The position numbers and the translations under genes were made by a program. A stretch of 64,000 bases of DNA, taken from Siphonodentalium dalli (Eukaryota; Mollusca; Scaphopoda; Gadilida; Siphonodentaliidae). Position 1 is the stretch's first letter. The number at the start of each line of letters is the position of its first letter. Below the pieces are notes generated by a model, which was not told the origin of the DNA, made no database searches, and was given only the letters and a program-made list of their open reading frames with translations. The stretch is taken from positions 258,087,863 through 258,151,862 of the forward strand of contig CP136064.1 of assembly GCA_032622095.1 (NCBI GenBank), written 5' to 3'. Shown here in pieces: positions 30,343 through 42,625 of the stretch.

Positions 30343-32070
30343 TTAGATTTATTAATTTGATAAGTACTCCATGTGCATCATTGGAAAATTACAAAATTAT
30401 GTGATAAATGTTATATATGTGAGCTACCGGTATGGGATTTTTGCGAATCGCACCGTCGTATGACAAAAACCAGCCAATTTAGGACCATAAATTGTATAAT
30501 TCCCTACTAATGTTCGATGGTTTCACTCCCTACCATCTAAATCCAGATTTAAAGCCACATGGTTGTTTGCGTTCCAAAATACACCTAATAATATTCGCTT
30601 TAGAATTTTTTCCTGGTATCGAAATACATGCAGGTTGAATATATCGCGCAGTAAACAGTGTGTGGAAGATTCTACCACTTGCCCTCTCTAATAAAACATT
30701 AAAAAAAAACTTACAAGTTTGCAACTGAAGACCTTCTACTACTATATTTCGTTAATATACATGTTTTAGTTCAATCCCAGATACATAATAACTGTTTTAT
30801 TTGTAACACGTAGTTCTGCGCTCTGTTTCAAGGTGCCAACGAGCCATGTCTGTTTAATATTGAGGTGTGAATCTTGCATACTGGATAAGAAACTAATGAA
30901 TAAAAACAGATTTCACACCAATATGCTGTTTTTCACACAGTTCCATTTCCATAACTTAACATGAAGTATTTTGAGACCAAATTTCATCAAAGTGTGTTAT
31001 TTGGGCTAAGAAATAGTTTAATTTTAAATAATTTGGTGCTTCATACCAGCCTCTTTGTGGAATCTTGAATACCAGTTAATTTGAGCATGCTTAATACTAT
31101 GAATCCTGAGTAAATTAATAGGGGGATATTAAAATTTTCCTGAATCTCACATACTAGAAAGGGGAGGGTGGGGTGTCACCCTTATGTTGGACTCGTTGTA
31201 TTTTATGCATTATGTATTAGGCCACACCCTGTGGATTGCACATGCTATACACGTCATATGGAATGGCATTTATGAAACACTCATTGTAAAAAGTTGTACA
31301 GTACATTTATTTTGAAGCACCTATTTGTTTATTACAATAAAATACAAGATATGCGATATTATCTTTTCACTGAATTACGTAATTATCATTCTTTGTCCAT
31401 CTGGAAATGATTGTTTTTTCGAGTTCGTCTGCACAGGTATCTCAGCCATGGGTTATACATACAGGCTCTCATAGAAATTTTGTATGGATGTTCACCATTA
31501 CAATGGCTTTCAATGAAGTGTCAAGTGGTTACATTATAATGTTTGATTTTCCCCTTTTATTTAAAAAATTGTGTTTCATACTTCAGATTTGTACCATGGG
31601 GAGGGGGGGGGGGCATGGCAGCAACAGTGGAGCAACCTCTAGTTTTCCTTGTGGATTTGTGAAACTCTTCTTTCACACAATATTTCACTTTGTTTCGGAA
31701 TTCATGCATGCTGCGATAACTCAAACAATTTTTGATCTAATCAGCATCAAATTTGGCATGTGAGTTTCTCAGCCCAAAATTCAGATAGAGTTAGAATTTT
31801 TTTAAATGGAGTTATGTTCCAGTAAATTCCAGTTTATATATCTACAAGTTACCTATTCACTTTGATGCTTACTGTATTAAAGCATATCTTATAGTCTCCA
31901 GTGTGTACAGAAATTAAACAATTGCCAATCTATTGTGCATTGAAAGTCATCAATCACCTCTTGTCTGTTCTTGTTTATATAATTTTAATGATGATTCAAT
32001 TTGTAACATAGGGGATGCATCCTTTTCAAATTTTCTCAAATTCTTATGGTTCCATATCTCCATTGATCTG
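30343..32070. other. Non-genic stretch
   Basis: No exon or complete element recognised. A G-run lies at about 31602-31612. Confidence 0.4.
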
Positions 32071-32074
32071 TTAT

Positions 32075-33885
32075 TAGCTCAACTTTACTTTGTAAAGTTT
32101 GAGCTATTGCCATGGCTTGGTATCTGTCGTCTGTGTGTGTGCGTGTGTGATTCGTCAACAATTTCCTTTAGCACGGGCTACAGTTCGTACCTTTGGTCCG
32201 ATTATTATGAAATTTGTCATGGATGTTGACATTGACATGTAGATGGGAACGAGTCATTTTGGGGTCATTCGGAAAAAAAACATGGCTGCCATCGGCCATC
32301 TTGAATTTCAAAATTCAATCCATTAGCACAGGCTACAGGCCGTACTGTTCGTCTTATTGTCATGAAATTTGTCATGGATGTTAATAATGACATGTAGATG
32401 GGAACGAGTAATTTTGGGGTCATTCGGCCAAAAAACATGGCCGCCGGCAGCCATCTTAGATTTTACTCTTTGCATGACTAAATCCTTTGACACGGGCTAC
32501 AGGTCGTACCTTTGGTTGGATCATCATAAAATTAGTCATGGATGTTAAGAATGACATGTAGATGGGAACGATTCATTTTTGGGTCATTCGGGCAAAAAAC
32601 ATGGCTGCCAGCAGCCATCTTGGATTTTACTCTTTGTATGACTAAATCCTTTAGCACGGGCTACAGGTCGTACCTTTAGTCTGATCATCATGGAATTTGT
32701 CATGGCTGTTGAAAATGGAATGTAGATGGGAACGAGTCATTTTGGGGTCATTCCGACAAAAATCATGGCCGCCCGTGGCCATCTTGAATTTCGAACGAGT
32801 CATTGGGAACGAGTCATTTTGGGGTCATTCGGCCGAAAAACATATGGCCGCCAGCAGCCATCTTGAATTTTACTCTTTGTATGACTAAATCCTTTAGCAT
32901 GGGCTACAGGTCGTACCTTTAGTCTGATCATCATACAATTTATCATTAATGTTAATAATGACATGTAGATGGGAACGAGTCATTTTGGGGTCAATCGGCC
33001 AAAAAACATGGTCGCCAGCAGCCATCTTGGATTTTACTCTTTGTGTGACTAAATCCTTTAGCACAGGCTACAGGTCGTACCTTTAATCTGATCATCATAA
33101 ATTTTGTCATGGATGTTAACAATGACATGTAGATGGGAACGAGTCATTTTGGGGTCATTCGGCCGAAAAACATATGGCCGCCAGCAGCCATCTTGGATTT
33201 TACTCTTTGTATGACTAAATCCTTTAGCATGGCCACAGGTCGTTCCTTTAGTTTGATCATCATAAAATTTGTCATGGATGTTAACAATGGCATGTAGATG
33301 GGAATGAGTCATTTTGGAGTCATTCGGATGAAAAACATGGCCGCCAGTGGCCATCTTTGATTTCAAAATTCAATCCATTAGCACAGGCTACAGGTCGTAC
33401 TGTTCGTCTGATCATCATGAAATTTGTCTTGGATGTTAATATTGACATGTAGATGGGAACGATTCATTTTGGGGTCATTCGGCCAAAATACATGGCTGCA
33501 GCAGCCATCTTGTGTTTTACTCTTTGTATGACTAAATCCTTTAGCACGGGCTACAGGTCGTACCTTTAGTCTGATCATCATAAAATTTGTCATGGATGTT
33601 AACAATGACATGTAGATGGGAACGAGTCATTTTGAGGTCATTTGGCCAAAAAACATGGCCGCCAGCAGCCATCTTGGATTTTACTGTTTGTATGACTAAA
33701 CCACTTAGCACGGGCTACAGGTCGTACCTTTAGTCTGATCATCATGAAATTTTTCATGGCTGTTGAAATTGGAATGTAGATGGGAAAGAGTCATTTTGGG
33801 GTCATTCGGACAAAAAACATGACCGCCAGCTGCCATCTTGGATTTTACTCTGTGTATGACTAAATCCTTTACTGCTCATTTTTAG
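32075..33885. repeat. Tandem array, ~155-167 bp unit, about ten copies
   Basis: Each unit carries GGGCTACAGGTCGTACCTTT, a TGATCATCATGAAATTTGTC block, GACATGTAGATGGGAACGAG, TCATTTTGGGGTCATTCGG and a GCCGCCAGCAGCCATCTTGG block. The array starts with AGCTCAAC...GTTTGAGCTATTGCCATGG followed by a CGTCTGTGTGTG-like tract, and this leader appears again at 33883. The unit at 32790-32830 is shortened. An isolated unit lies at 63490-63590. Minus-strand frames with FHPNDSKMTHSHLHAIVNIH-like repeats are array artefacts. Confidence 0.93.
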
Positions 33886-34088
33886 CTCAACTTACTTGTA
33901 AGTTTGAGCTATTGCCATGGTTTGGCGTCCGTCGTCCGTGTGTCCGTGTGTTCGTGTGTCCGTGTGTCCGTCAACAATTTCCTTTGGCGCGGGCTACAGG
34001 TTGTACCTTTGGTCTGATCTTCATGAAATTTGTCATGAATGTTGACATTGACATGTAGATGGGAACGAGTCATTTTTGGGTCATTCCC
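33883..34088. repeat. Second leader and one partial ~165 bp unit, cut by the 305 bp satellite
   Basis: AGCTCAACTTACTTGTAAGT and TTGAGCTATTGCCATGG, then (CCGTGTGT)n, then one unit that stops at GGTCATTC where CCGGTGCCGG satellite sequence begins. The unit is therefore interrupted, not merely adjacent. Confidence 0.75.
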
Positions 34089-36350
34089 AGTAAACATGCC
34101 GGTGCCGGCCGGTACCGGCCACATTCTGGTTCATACCGGCAGTGCTGGCACCGGCATGCCAACAGTCTACCGGCACCGGCCGGTACAGGCGACCCAGTAC
34201 CAACATGATGGCAAATATTCCGTGCAGGTAGACGGTACCGGCCATATGTAGGCAACAAGCCGGCAATCCGACGCAAAATCCACCTCGTATTATTTCCGAT
34301 TAAATCATCACAAATTCACAATACAAGGTTATTTGACACGTTCTGATATTATATAATTCAAAAGTCATGAAAAGTTTATGCTTGTTCAGTTTATAGAATG
34401 TAATTCGGTGATGGCAGCCTATTCAGGCCGGTGCCGGTGCCGAGTCGGCATGCCGCGATGGTTGCCGACAGTCTACCGACACCGGCCGGTACAGGCAAAC
34501 CAGTACCAACATGATGGCAAATATTCCGTGCAGGTAGACGGTACCGGCCATATGTAGGCAACAAGCCGGCAATCCGACGCAAAATCCACCTCGTATTATT
34601 TCCGATTAAATCATCACAAATTCACAATACAAGGTTATTTGACACGTTCTGATATTATATAATTCAAAAGTCATGAAAAGTTTATGCTTGTTCAGTTTAT
34701 AGAATGTAATTCGGTGATGGCAGCCTATTCAGGCCGGTGCCGGTGCCGAGTCGGCATGCCGCGATGGTTGCCGACAGTCTACCGACACCGGCCGGTACAG
34801 GCGACCCAGTACCAACATGATGGCAAATATTTCGTGCAGGTAGTCGGTACCGGCCATATGTAGGCAACAAGTCGGCAATCCGACGCAAAATCCACCTCGT
34901 ATTATTTCCGATTAAATCATCACAAATTCACAATACAAGGTTATTTGACACGTTCTGATATTATATAATTCAAAAGTTATGAAAAGTTTATGCTTGTTCA
35001 GTTTATAGAATGTAATTCGGTGATGGCAGCCTATTCAGGCCGGTGCCGGTGCCGAGTCGGCATGCCGCGATGGTTGCCGACAGTCAGTCGGTACCGTCCG
35101 GCACAGGCAAACCAGTACCAACATGATGGCAAATATTTCGTGCAGGTAGTCGGTACCGGCCATATGTAGGCAACAAGCCGGCAATCCGACGCAAAATCCA
35201 CCTCGTATTATTTCCAATTAAATCATCACAAATTCACAATACAAGGTTATTTGACACGTTCTGATATTATATAATTCAAAAGTTATGAAAAGTTTATGCT
35301 TGTTCAATTTATAGAATGTAATTCGGTGATGGCAGCCTATTCAGGCCGGTGCCGGTGCCGAGTCGGCATGCCGCGATGGTTGCCGACAGTCAGTCGGTAC
35401 CGTCCGGCACAGGCAAACCAGTACCAACATGATGGCAAATATTTCGTGCAGGTAGTCGGTACCGGCCATATGTAGGCAACAAGCCGGCAATCCGACGCAA
35501 AATCCACCTCGTATTATTTCCGATTAAATCATCACAAATTCACAATACAAGGTTATTTGACACGTTCTGATATTATATAATTCAAAAGTCATGAAAAGTT
35601 TATGCTTGTTCAGTTTATAGAATGTAATTCGGTGATGGCAGCCTATTCAGGCCGGTGCCGGTGCCGAGTCGGCATGCCGCGATGGTTGCCGACAGTCAGT
35701 CGGTACCGTCCGGCACAGGCAAACCAGTACCAACATGATGGCAAATATTTCGTGCAGGTAGTCGGTACCGGCCATATGTAGGCAACAAAAATCCACCTCG
35801 TATTATTTCCGATTAAATCATCACAAATTCACAATACAAGGTTATTTGACACGTTCTGATATTATATAATTCAAAAGTCATGGAAAGTTTATACTTGTTC
35901 AGTTTATAGAATGTAATACGGTGATGGTAGCCTATTCAGGTCGGTGCCGGTGCCGAGTCGGCATGCCGCGATGGTTGCCGGCAGTCAGTCGGTACCGTCC
36001 GGCACAGGAAACCCATGCAGTACCAACATGATGGCAAAGGGTTCGTGCAGGTGGGCGATACCGGCCATATGTATAGGCAAAAAGCCGGCAATCAAAAAAA
36101 AAAAATCCACCTCGTATTATTTCCGATTAAATCACCACAATACAACGCGATTTGAAATATTCTGTCATAAAATCATTCAAAAGTCATAACAAGTTTATAC
36201 TTATTCATTTTATAAAATGTAATAAGGTGAGGTAGCCTATTCAGGCCGGTGCCGCGCGGTGTCGAGTCGGCATGCCGTGAAGTTTACCAGCAGTCAGTCG
36301 GTATCGGTCGGCGCAGGCAACCCAGTACCAACATGATGGCAAATATTTCG
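34089..36350. repeat. Satellite array, ~305 bp unit, about seven copies
   Basis: GCAGCCTATTCAGGCCGGTG recurs near 34417, 34723, 35029, 35333, 35637, 35940 and 36237. Each unit has a GC-rich half (CCGGTGCCGGTGCCGAGTCGG words, GGTACCGGCCATATGTAGG) and an AT-rich half (TATTATTTCCGATTAAATCA, CACGTTCTGATATTATATAA). The inner copies are nearly identical; the first and last copies are the most diverged, as expected for unequal exchange. Reading frames across it are not genes. Confidence 0.95.
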
Positions 36351-36734
36351 CCACTATCTCAGACGATTTTCTTCCTTTTTTCCACCCCAAACTCAAACTA
36401 TGTTATATATCTCAAATTCTCATTAAAAAAAATATTATTTGCAACCCTTCACATCTGGGAACAATGATTGATACACGTGGTACTTTAATGGCTATTTACT
36501 GGTGATATTTGTTCATCGATAAAGTTTCTGACTTCCAATTTCAAAAGAAAATAACTAAACATTCATCATCTTTTTGTTAATTCTAGTGAATGTGGAACTT
36601 TAAATTACAAACTATAGCGATCAGTGTCAATCAATTCTTGGCCTGAATCGGAAATTATTTGGTATAAACAATATTTTATTCTAGCTCTAACATATACGTG
36701 AAAATATAATAATTACATTATGAGAATTATTTGG

Positions 36735-37365
36735 GTTTGTGAAGTTGGATCGAACTTCGAAATTCGGTGGAGATTCGAGTGAAGTTGGATCGAAGTTCGG
36801 TGGAGATTCGCGTAAAGTTCAACCCCGTTTTTGTTGCCTCAAGTTTATTGTTGTGTTCCAATTCATGCTCCCCTGCTCGAATTTTGGTTCAAAAGTGCAT
36901 GATTGTTTCACTTTTTCTGAGACAGTGCATGCTGGACTTAGAAAATTTCGCCTTCAATATTAATGTGCCGAATGGAAGTGGCACTGTTTATGGCTAGATC
37001 GAGCTGACACTTGGTATTTTTTATACTTTCCATAAGAGAATCCGGCAAACTAACGCTCAGCTTCGAGAAATTACTCGATCTATAGGTTTGAATTTCAATC
37101 TGAATTTCAATCTGGGCGAATTTCGGTCTGGATCGAAATTCGGTGGAGATTCAACCACTTATTTTTTTGCCTCAAGTTAAATTCTTTGTTGTGATTTAAT
37201 TCGTACCGGTACTCTCCTACCCAAATTTTGGGTCAAAGGTGATTGTTTTCACTTTTTCTGAGATAGTGCTGGACTTAGAAAATTTCGCCACGGCGCTGGA
37301 CTTCGAAAATTTCGCCTTCCATATTAAGGTGGCGAAGGGAATTTTTAAGTGGCACTGTTTATGTC
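36735..37365. repeat. Two diverged direct copies of a ~250 bp sequence
   Basis: The blocks TCGGTGGAGATTC, TTGCCTCAAGTT, CACTTTTTCTGAGA, CTGGACTTAGAAAATTTCGC and GGCACTGTTTATG appear in the same order at 36765-36990 and 37135-37360. Confidence 0.7.
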
Positions 37366-37672
37366 CATAATTATATAGGTGCTGGCGAAGCTGGTTCTAA
37401 TCTCAGCAGGCGTGGATTCGTGATCCGCGCACAGTGAAGATATCCGCATTCGTGTATCTGGGCAAGTTTGTCAGCTGATTTCCAGTGGGGAAACATATAT
37501 TATGGCGTCGATTAAATGTTTTGTGGTGCGGAAGTGTAATGGGGTGGTGCCCGCGGTATGCTCGAAAACTGTGACTGATTTAGACTAAACTTATATATAG
37601 TCATCACTTTAACTGTATACAGATAATCCGATCATATATGGTGGTTAAAAGCCCGAGGTGATGACTGTCTTA

Positions 37673-37748
37673 CCCCCCCCCCCCCCCCCCGCGCTCTCTC
37701 TCTCTCTCTCTCTCACTCCCTGTGTGTGTGTGTCTGTCTCTCTCCCTC
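37673..37748. repeat. C-run, (CT)n and (GT)n simple repeats
   Basis: About 18 C followed by a GCGCTCTCTC tract and TGTGTGTG. Length is likely to be polymorphic and prone to assembly error. Confidence 0.95.
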
Positions 37749-39289
37749 TCTTTCTCTGTCGCTTTCTGGATTGTTATATAATATACATGTATAGTTAATT
37801 CGGTACGATGTTTCTAATCATAGAACAATAAAGAGCGTTACTTGGTATACAATAATTTCCGATTAAAAACAAAAAATAATAATAAATAATTGGAAATTAT
37901 TCAGCTTACAAATTTATCCCAGTTATTTATATTGACATTTTCACTGGTATGCCTATTTATATGCGTGTACATATCGACATTAAGTTATCATCCCTCTAAT
38001 AGTCTCACCCCAACGGTTAGAAACCGCATGCATGTCACACAGTTGAATAATTATGAAATAACTGTTTTTAAATCTTTCAAATTCAAAAATTGTGGGTGTC
38101 TCACCTCAACTTTATCAACAATTGGAAACTTCATGCCAAATATTTCTGACAGATATTTTCAATTGATATTATTGTTTGATTTTTGAACCAATTGGTAGAA
38201 TATTGATGGAAATAACAATATTAGTGTGGAACGTTTGTAAATATTGCACATCTCGCCAGTCACAAGTGAATTCATGTCTTAGATATCAAAGCATAGCACA
38301 TCAATCTGTTTGATTCACCAAATTTATACAAAGGAATTAATTGTTAATTGTCAAAAATGTGGTGGTAATTGTTTTTAACACATTGCCAGGTGAGATAATC
38401 TTATCTTTGTAATATCTGCTTAAATTGGCCGCGCTCGTTAATCCTTCTCATCTTCCGACTTTAATTATATCACACCCAGCGAATAGGACATGGATGTTAA
38501 GTTTACGCCCCGAAGCCCCACCATGGGCGGATAATTCGAGCTCATTGGACACTTCCGTGATTATGGGGTGACAATAATCCAACAACAACAATGTAATATA
38601 TATATATGAGAAATGGTGGACATAGAATTAAATCTAATATATAGTTCAGTGTTGAGTTCTACTTCATACTTTCAGAGATTCTCAACGTCCAAAAGGTTAG
38701 TAAATATATAACACTTATTAACACATGCATCTTATATATGAAATTTGACTTTTTAAAGTTACATTATGTTTATCATTCAAAGTTTCAATATGTTCACATT
38801 GCATGTTTCTTAATTGCTTTTAGAGCTTGTCGTTTGATTTGATGCCATATATATGTAGCATAATTCCAAATTTCACCTGTATTGATCAATTTAATTCCAA
38901 TTAATAACTGACATGATGATAGAACGGTCATAAATCAGTTTTTCGCTTGCCATAATTATATACAAAATGACAAAGTAATTCATATCAATTATAAAATAGC
39001 TAGGCATAACGCATAATCCATATGATCTATATACCGAAAGCTATCACAAACTTGAGAAATTGAGAACGTTCTACCTTCTTTAGTAGACATATTATATTTT
39101 TTTTATAAAAATAAGTTGGGATTGCGATATACTGAATTTTCGGCTAAGAATTCCGAAGAAAACAATCTTATAGTTATACACATTGGAGTCATTTGATATG
39201 ATATAATAAATATGAAACAATGCGTACCGGTACGTGTTTTCAAGAGTACACATTCACAACACACCTACGCTAATCCAATCAGAAGGTGA
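37749..39289. other. AT-rich non-genic stretch
   Basis: No exon, inverted ends or tandem repeat recognised. Confidence 0.4.
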
Positions 39290-39965
39290 ATTGAAAGCGA
39301 GGCCGAAGCGAAAAAAATCTTTGGCGAATTTTGTTGAAATTATCTCTCAACAAAACTTATCATTCATTATGGATCTCATAACACAGTTTATCCACAAAAG
39401 CTTCGCATTCCAATGCAATGGTAACTATCGTACAAATTGTCAAATTGCGAAGATATTTAATTACACGCTATTTGCACAAAATAGCATTGATTGCTTTGTT
39501 TACTTTGATTTGAAAGTTTCATGAAATTCATCGGCTGTCAATGTCATTCATTCAATCGAATGACCATGACGGACACAAAAGCTTCGCATTCCGATGCAGT
39601 GCCAATGGTAACTATTATAGTACGAAGATATTTAATTCCACACTACAATGTATTTGTTTTGTTTACTTTTGAAAGTTTGTCGAGCGCAGTCAGTGTCAAT
39701 CAGTTTTCAAATTCAATCGAAATTCGAATGACAACCAATTTTGTTGAAAAACTTCGCTTTCCGATGCAATGAACATACGTTACATAGTGTCAGGATATTT
39801 AATTCCACGATATTTGCAAAAAATATTTACATGTACTTTCTGTCCACCGCTGTCATTCAATCAATCGAATGACCATAAAACTAATAAAATATTCGCATTC
39901 CAATGCAATGGCAACTATCGTACATAGTGTGAAGATATTTAATTCCATACCCCGCTCGACAAAAC
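39290..39965. repeat. Tandem repeat, ~150-180 bp unit, four diverged copies
   Basis: AAAGCTTCGCATTCCAATGC (or close variants), a CGTACA/GTACGA word and GAAGATATTTAATTCCAC recur at about 39398, 39578, 39747 and 39886, with CAATCGAATGACCAT between copies. Confidence 0.8.
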
Positions 39966-40048
39966 AAGTGTACATTGGCACCGCGGTGTATTTGCCGTTC
40001 GGCCGTGCTCAACCAGCGTTTGTAACTGCGGTTGAGCACCGCGACCAA

Positions 40049-40264
40049 CAGGTCTGGCAAATGTGAGAATACAGCTACAATAGCTGTATTCAGCTAACCT
40101 GGCTGTATTCAGCTATATATTATACTCTCAAACCGGCTGTTTTTCGATAATAAACTAGAAGCGCTAATTTGCGCATCAAAATTAGGCTACCCTATTCTCC
40201 GGCCACCCTCAACCAAATCAAAATCGTCGCTTGTGTTCTGACAAAGTGTTGCCTTTTGTCGGCA
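40049..40264. mobile_element. Left end of a CAGGTCTGGCAAATG element
   Basis: 216 bp, near-identical to the left inverted arm of the element at 5110-6291. The matching right arm stands at 45222-45475. No convincing common target duplication flanks the two, so they may be one stuffed element or two remnants. Confidence 0.7.
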
Positions 40265-40864
40265 AAACATTTAATAGGGTAGGTAGGTAGGGAAATGTTT
40301 ATTTTTTATTTTATTTCGATATTTTTTATCCAGCTGCAGAAATATTGAACTACCTCGACCAAAGTGACATAAAATGCCAACCCGTGCTGTGGGGAAAGTA
40401 TTACTTGATCAACACTGGAAATATACATTAAGATTGATAAAAAATCAAACTTACTTCATGCTTAAGTATGTTTTTTATTATTCACATACCACATTTTCAT
40501 AAATTTGGCTATAAGGCCCCTCAAAAAAGATTACTTGTTTATCATAGGTTTTTTTTCCCAGGGTAGGGGCGGGAGGGACATTAGTTTTTTGTTTTGGGAT
40601 CCGATAAGGTAAGTTATCGGGGAAAACATAATATATAACTACTTTCACAAAACTCATGTTTTATTTCAATCTATTTCGACACAAATCTAGTTCTCTTCTT
40701 TTCAACAGGCAGTCCTCTCCCTCTGCAAGCTGTGCATATTGGGTAGTATCTTTCATCCAATTGTTCCAGGTCGTCTTCTGTTCCACAATGTATACATATT
40801 CTATCATTACCCGCACTATACCAAGGCAATTCTATCTTGTCTTGGCAATATAGATTTCCCTTAA

Positions 40865-41265
40865 CCCTTTACCCAACAATCCGGCCAAAACCGGCCAAAT
40901 AAAGCTTCAACAGCCTAAAATATCTTCGGTCTGTCTCAATAGAACCATAAAAATATGGATATCATTGGAACCGGCTCCTTGACCACATTGTGATAGTTAC
41001 AGTTATGCCCTGTGCCAATGCATTCTCTTATATATGCGAGTCGACCATATGTCGCCTCGCATATATAAGAGAATGCATTGGCCTAAAAAAAATCATTTTT
41101 TAACACTTTTTACCATTTTTTCTTACATTCTTTAACAATTTTATGATTTGTAATGTGTTAAGCCAATGCATTCTCTTATATATGCGAGGAGACCTATGGT
41201 CGACTCGCATATATAAGAGAATCCATTGGCACAGGGTTAAAAAACCCGTTCTGTTGGGTAAAGGG
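40865..41265. mobile_element. piggyBac-like TTAA MITE with two hairpins (copy 4)
   Basis: TTAA|CCCTTTACCCAACAATCCGG to CTGTTGGGTAAAGGG|TTAA (41266-41269). Both hairpins are present, with a few unpaired substitutions (CCATATGTCG; GCGAGGAGACC; GAATCCATTGG) and an extra GTTAAAAAA near the right end. It is slightly older than copies 1 and 3. Confidence 0.9.
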
Positions 41266-41548
41266 TTAATATAGACGGGTGGATAGTCAGTTTGACACTT
41301 TTACTTTAACAATTGCATTGTCGTATTGGTCGGGGAGGGGTTGCGAACTGTCCAAGGCACCACCCCTGAACATTTCATACACATGGATGAGACTGGTATG
41401 CTCTGGGAGTGTTGTCCCGTAAAATGGCTTAAGAACCTTCGGTGATTTGTATAATCACAAATCACATAGTCTATAACGCGTAACAGACAAATACTTTAAT
41501 TTTATAAAATGCACGGCTTGAAACTATACACAGAAACACGTGTTTCCG

Positions 41549-41870
41549 GGTTGGCGATTATCGCAATACGATAGGGGAACACCGTGTGCGTAACGTAACT
41601 ATCACAAGCATAACGTACCAGTACTCTGATAACAACTTATCGCCAAATTCATGCTTCAAACATTTTAAACACGTCATCTTCGGCTTCTTTTATTTTATTT
41701 TTATGAAAATGAATAATAAATGGGGTGATAAATATGTATATAACGACAAATAGAATCAAATTAGCCATTTTCCCGTGAAACTTAGGACAGGCAAGCCAGG
41801 TACAAAAATTGGTGAAATATGAATACGAATGTCAAAGTGTTCCCCTATCGTATTGCGATAATTGCCAACC
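41549..41870. mobile_element. MULE-type MITE, intact, 9 bp target duplication
   Basis: Inverted ends GGTTGGCGATTATCGCAATA / TATTGCGATAATTGCCAACC, followed inwards by CGATAGGGGAACAC on both sides. Flanks GTGTTTCCG at 41540-41548 and 41871-41879. 322 bp and non-coding. It shows what the intron-1 copy at 4792 looked like before it was filled. Confidence 0.88.
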
Positions 41871-42625
41871 GTGTTTCCGATAGGTGTAAGCGTTTCCAGT
41901 AGGTGTGATCGATCGGCGTACCGTGTACCGATGTTTATACTTTGCGTAATGTGACTTCCTGGATATAGTGTAGTCGTTCTTTGACCGATATTGAGCTCCG
42001 CGTAAAGCATATATTGGTGTCCTGGAGATAAATATAAAAAACAAAAAATAATACGCACGGGAGGAATTTTAGGGGCGGGCGCCTATGATAAACAAGTAAT
42101 CATTTTTGAGGGGCCTAAACTTAATTGGTACGAAATTGATGTCACTAACTTTTTATCAGAATTTTACCAATAATACGGCCATTATATCGTACTTGTATTG
42201 TGACGACTACATCCCATTGTCTGGGGGTAGCCAGTACGCCCACCGAGCATGCCTGGTTTTTGGAAACAGTAGCTATACCACTAACATATGTGGTGATAAC
42301 CTCTATACATGTATATATACAGATACACACCCACCATGTCTGTTCATAGCGTTCCATAAGTCCCAAACAAGACATAAAGCAGGCAGGAGTTCCACTCTCA
42401 GGAAATTAAAATTGCAAAATGTATGCCCATCAATCCACAACCCATCACACACCTGGGGCTTTTGAGACAGCTGTCACTTCGTGGTCAATTTTCACAATGA
42501 TTTATGTTAGAAACCATGTGTTTTGCACACTAAAGATCATCAATATTTATGAGCATTAGTGGTAAAAACATTAAAAAAAAATATATCAATAAAAAGTTTA
42601 GGGTCGGCGGGTTATTTTTTCTTTG

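Larger units (their letters stand above)
40515..42115. mobile_element. PIF/Harbinger-like non-autonomous element, TAA duplication
   Basis: GGCCCCTCAAAAAAGATTAC, then TTGTTTATCATAGG, at the left is matched inverted at the right. TAA stands on both sides (40512-40514, 42116-42118). GGCC-type tips and a TWA duplication are typical of PIF/Harbinger. The empty site is known from the uninterrupted copy of repeat G. It contains a TTAA MITE and a MULE-type MITE; no transposase was seen. Confidence 0.85.
40270..42625 (+). mobile_element. Repeat 'G', + strand copy, split by a Harbinger-like element
   Basis: The left part 40270-40514 (TAGGGTAGGTAGGTAGGGAA ... ATAAATTTGGCTATAA) and the right part 42116-42625 (TAAACTTAATTGGTACGAAA ... 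TTAGGGTCGGCGGG) are colinear with the complete copy at 13306-14118 once 40515-42118 is removed. Confidence 0.78.

Noticed and set aside
33058-34124. Repeated minus-strand frames with SHLHVNVNIHDKFHDDQ
   Set aside because: Products of the ~165 bp tandem array, broken by indels between units.
34039-35217. Repeated open frames such as MRRIAGLLPTYGRYRLPARN
   Set aside because: They recur once per 305 bp satellite unit and follow its boundaries; GC-rich repeat artefact.
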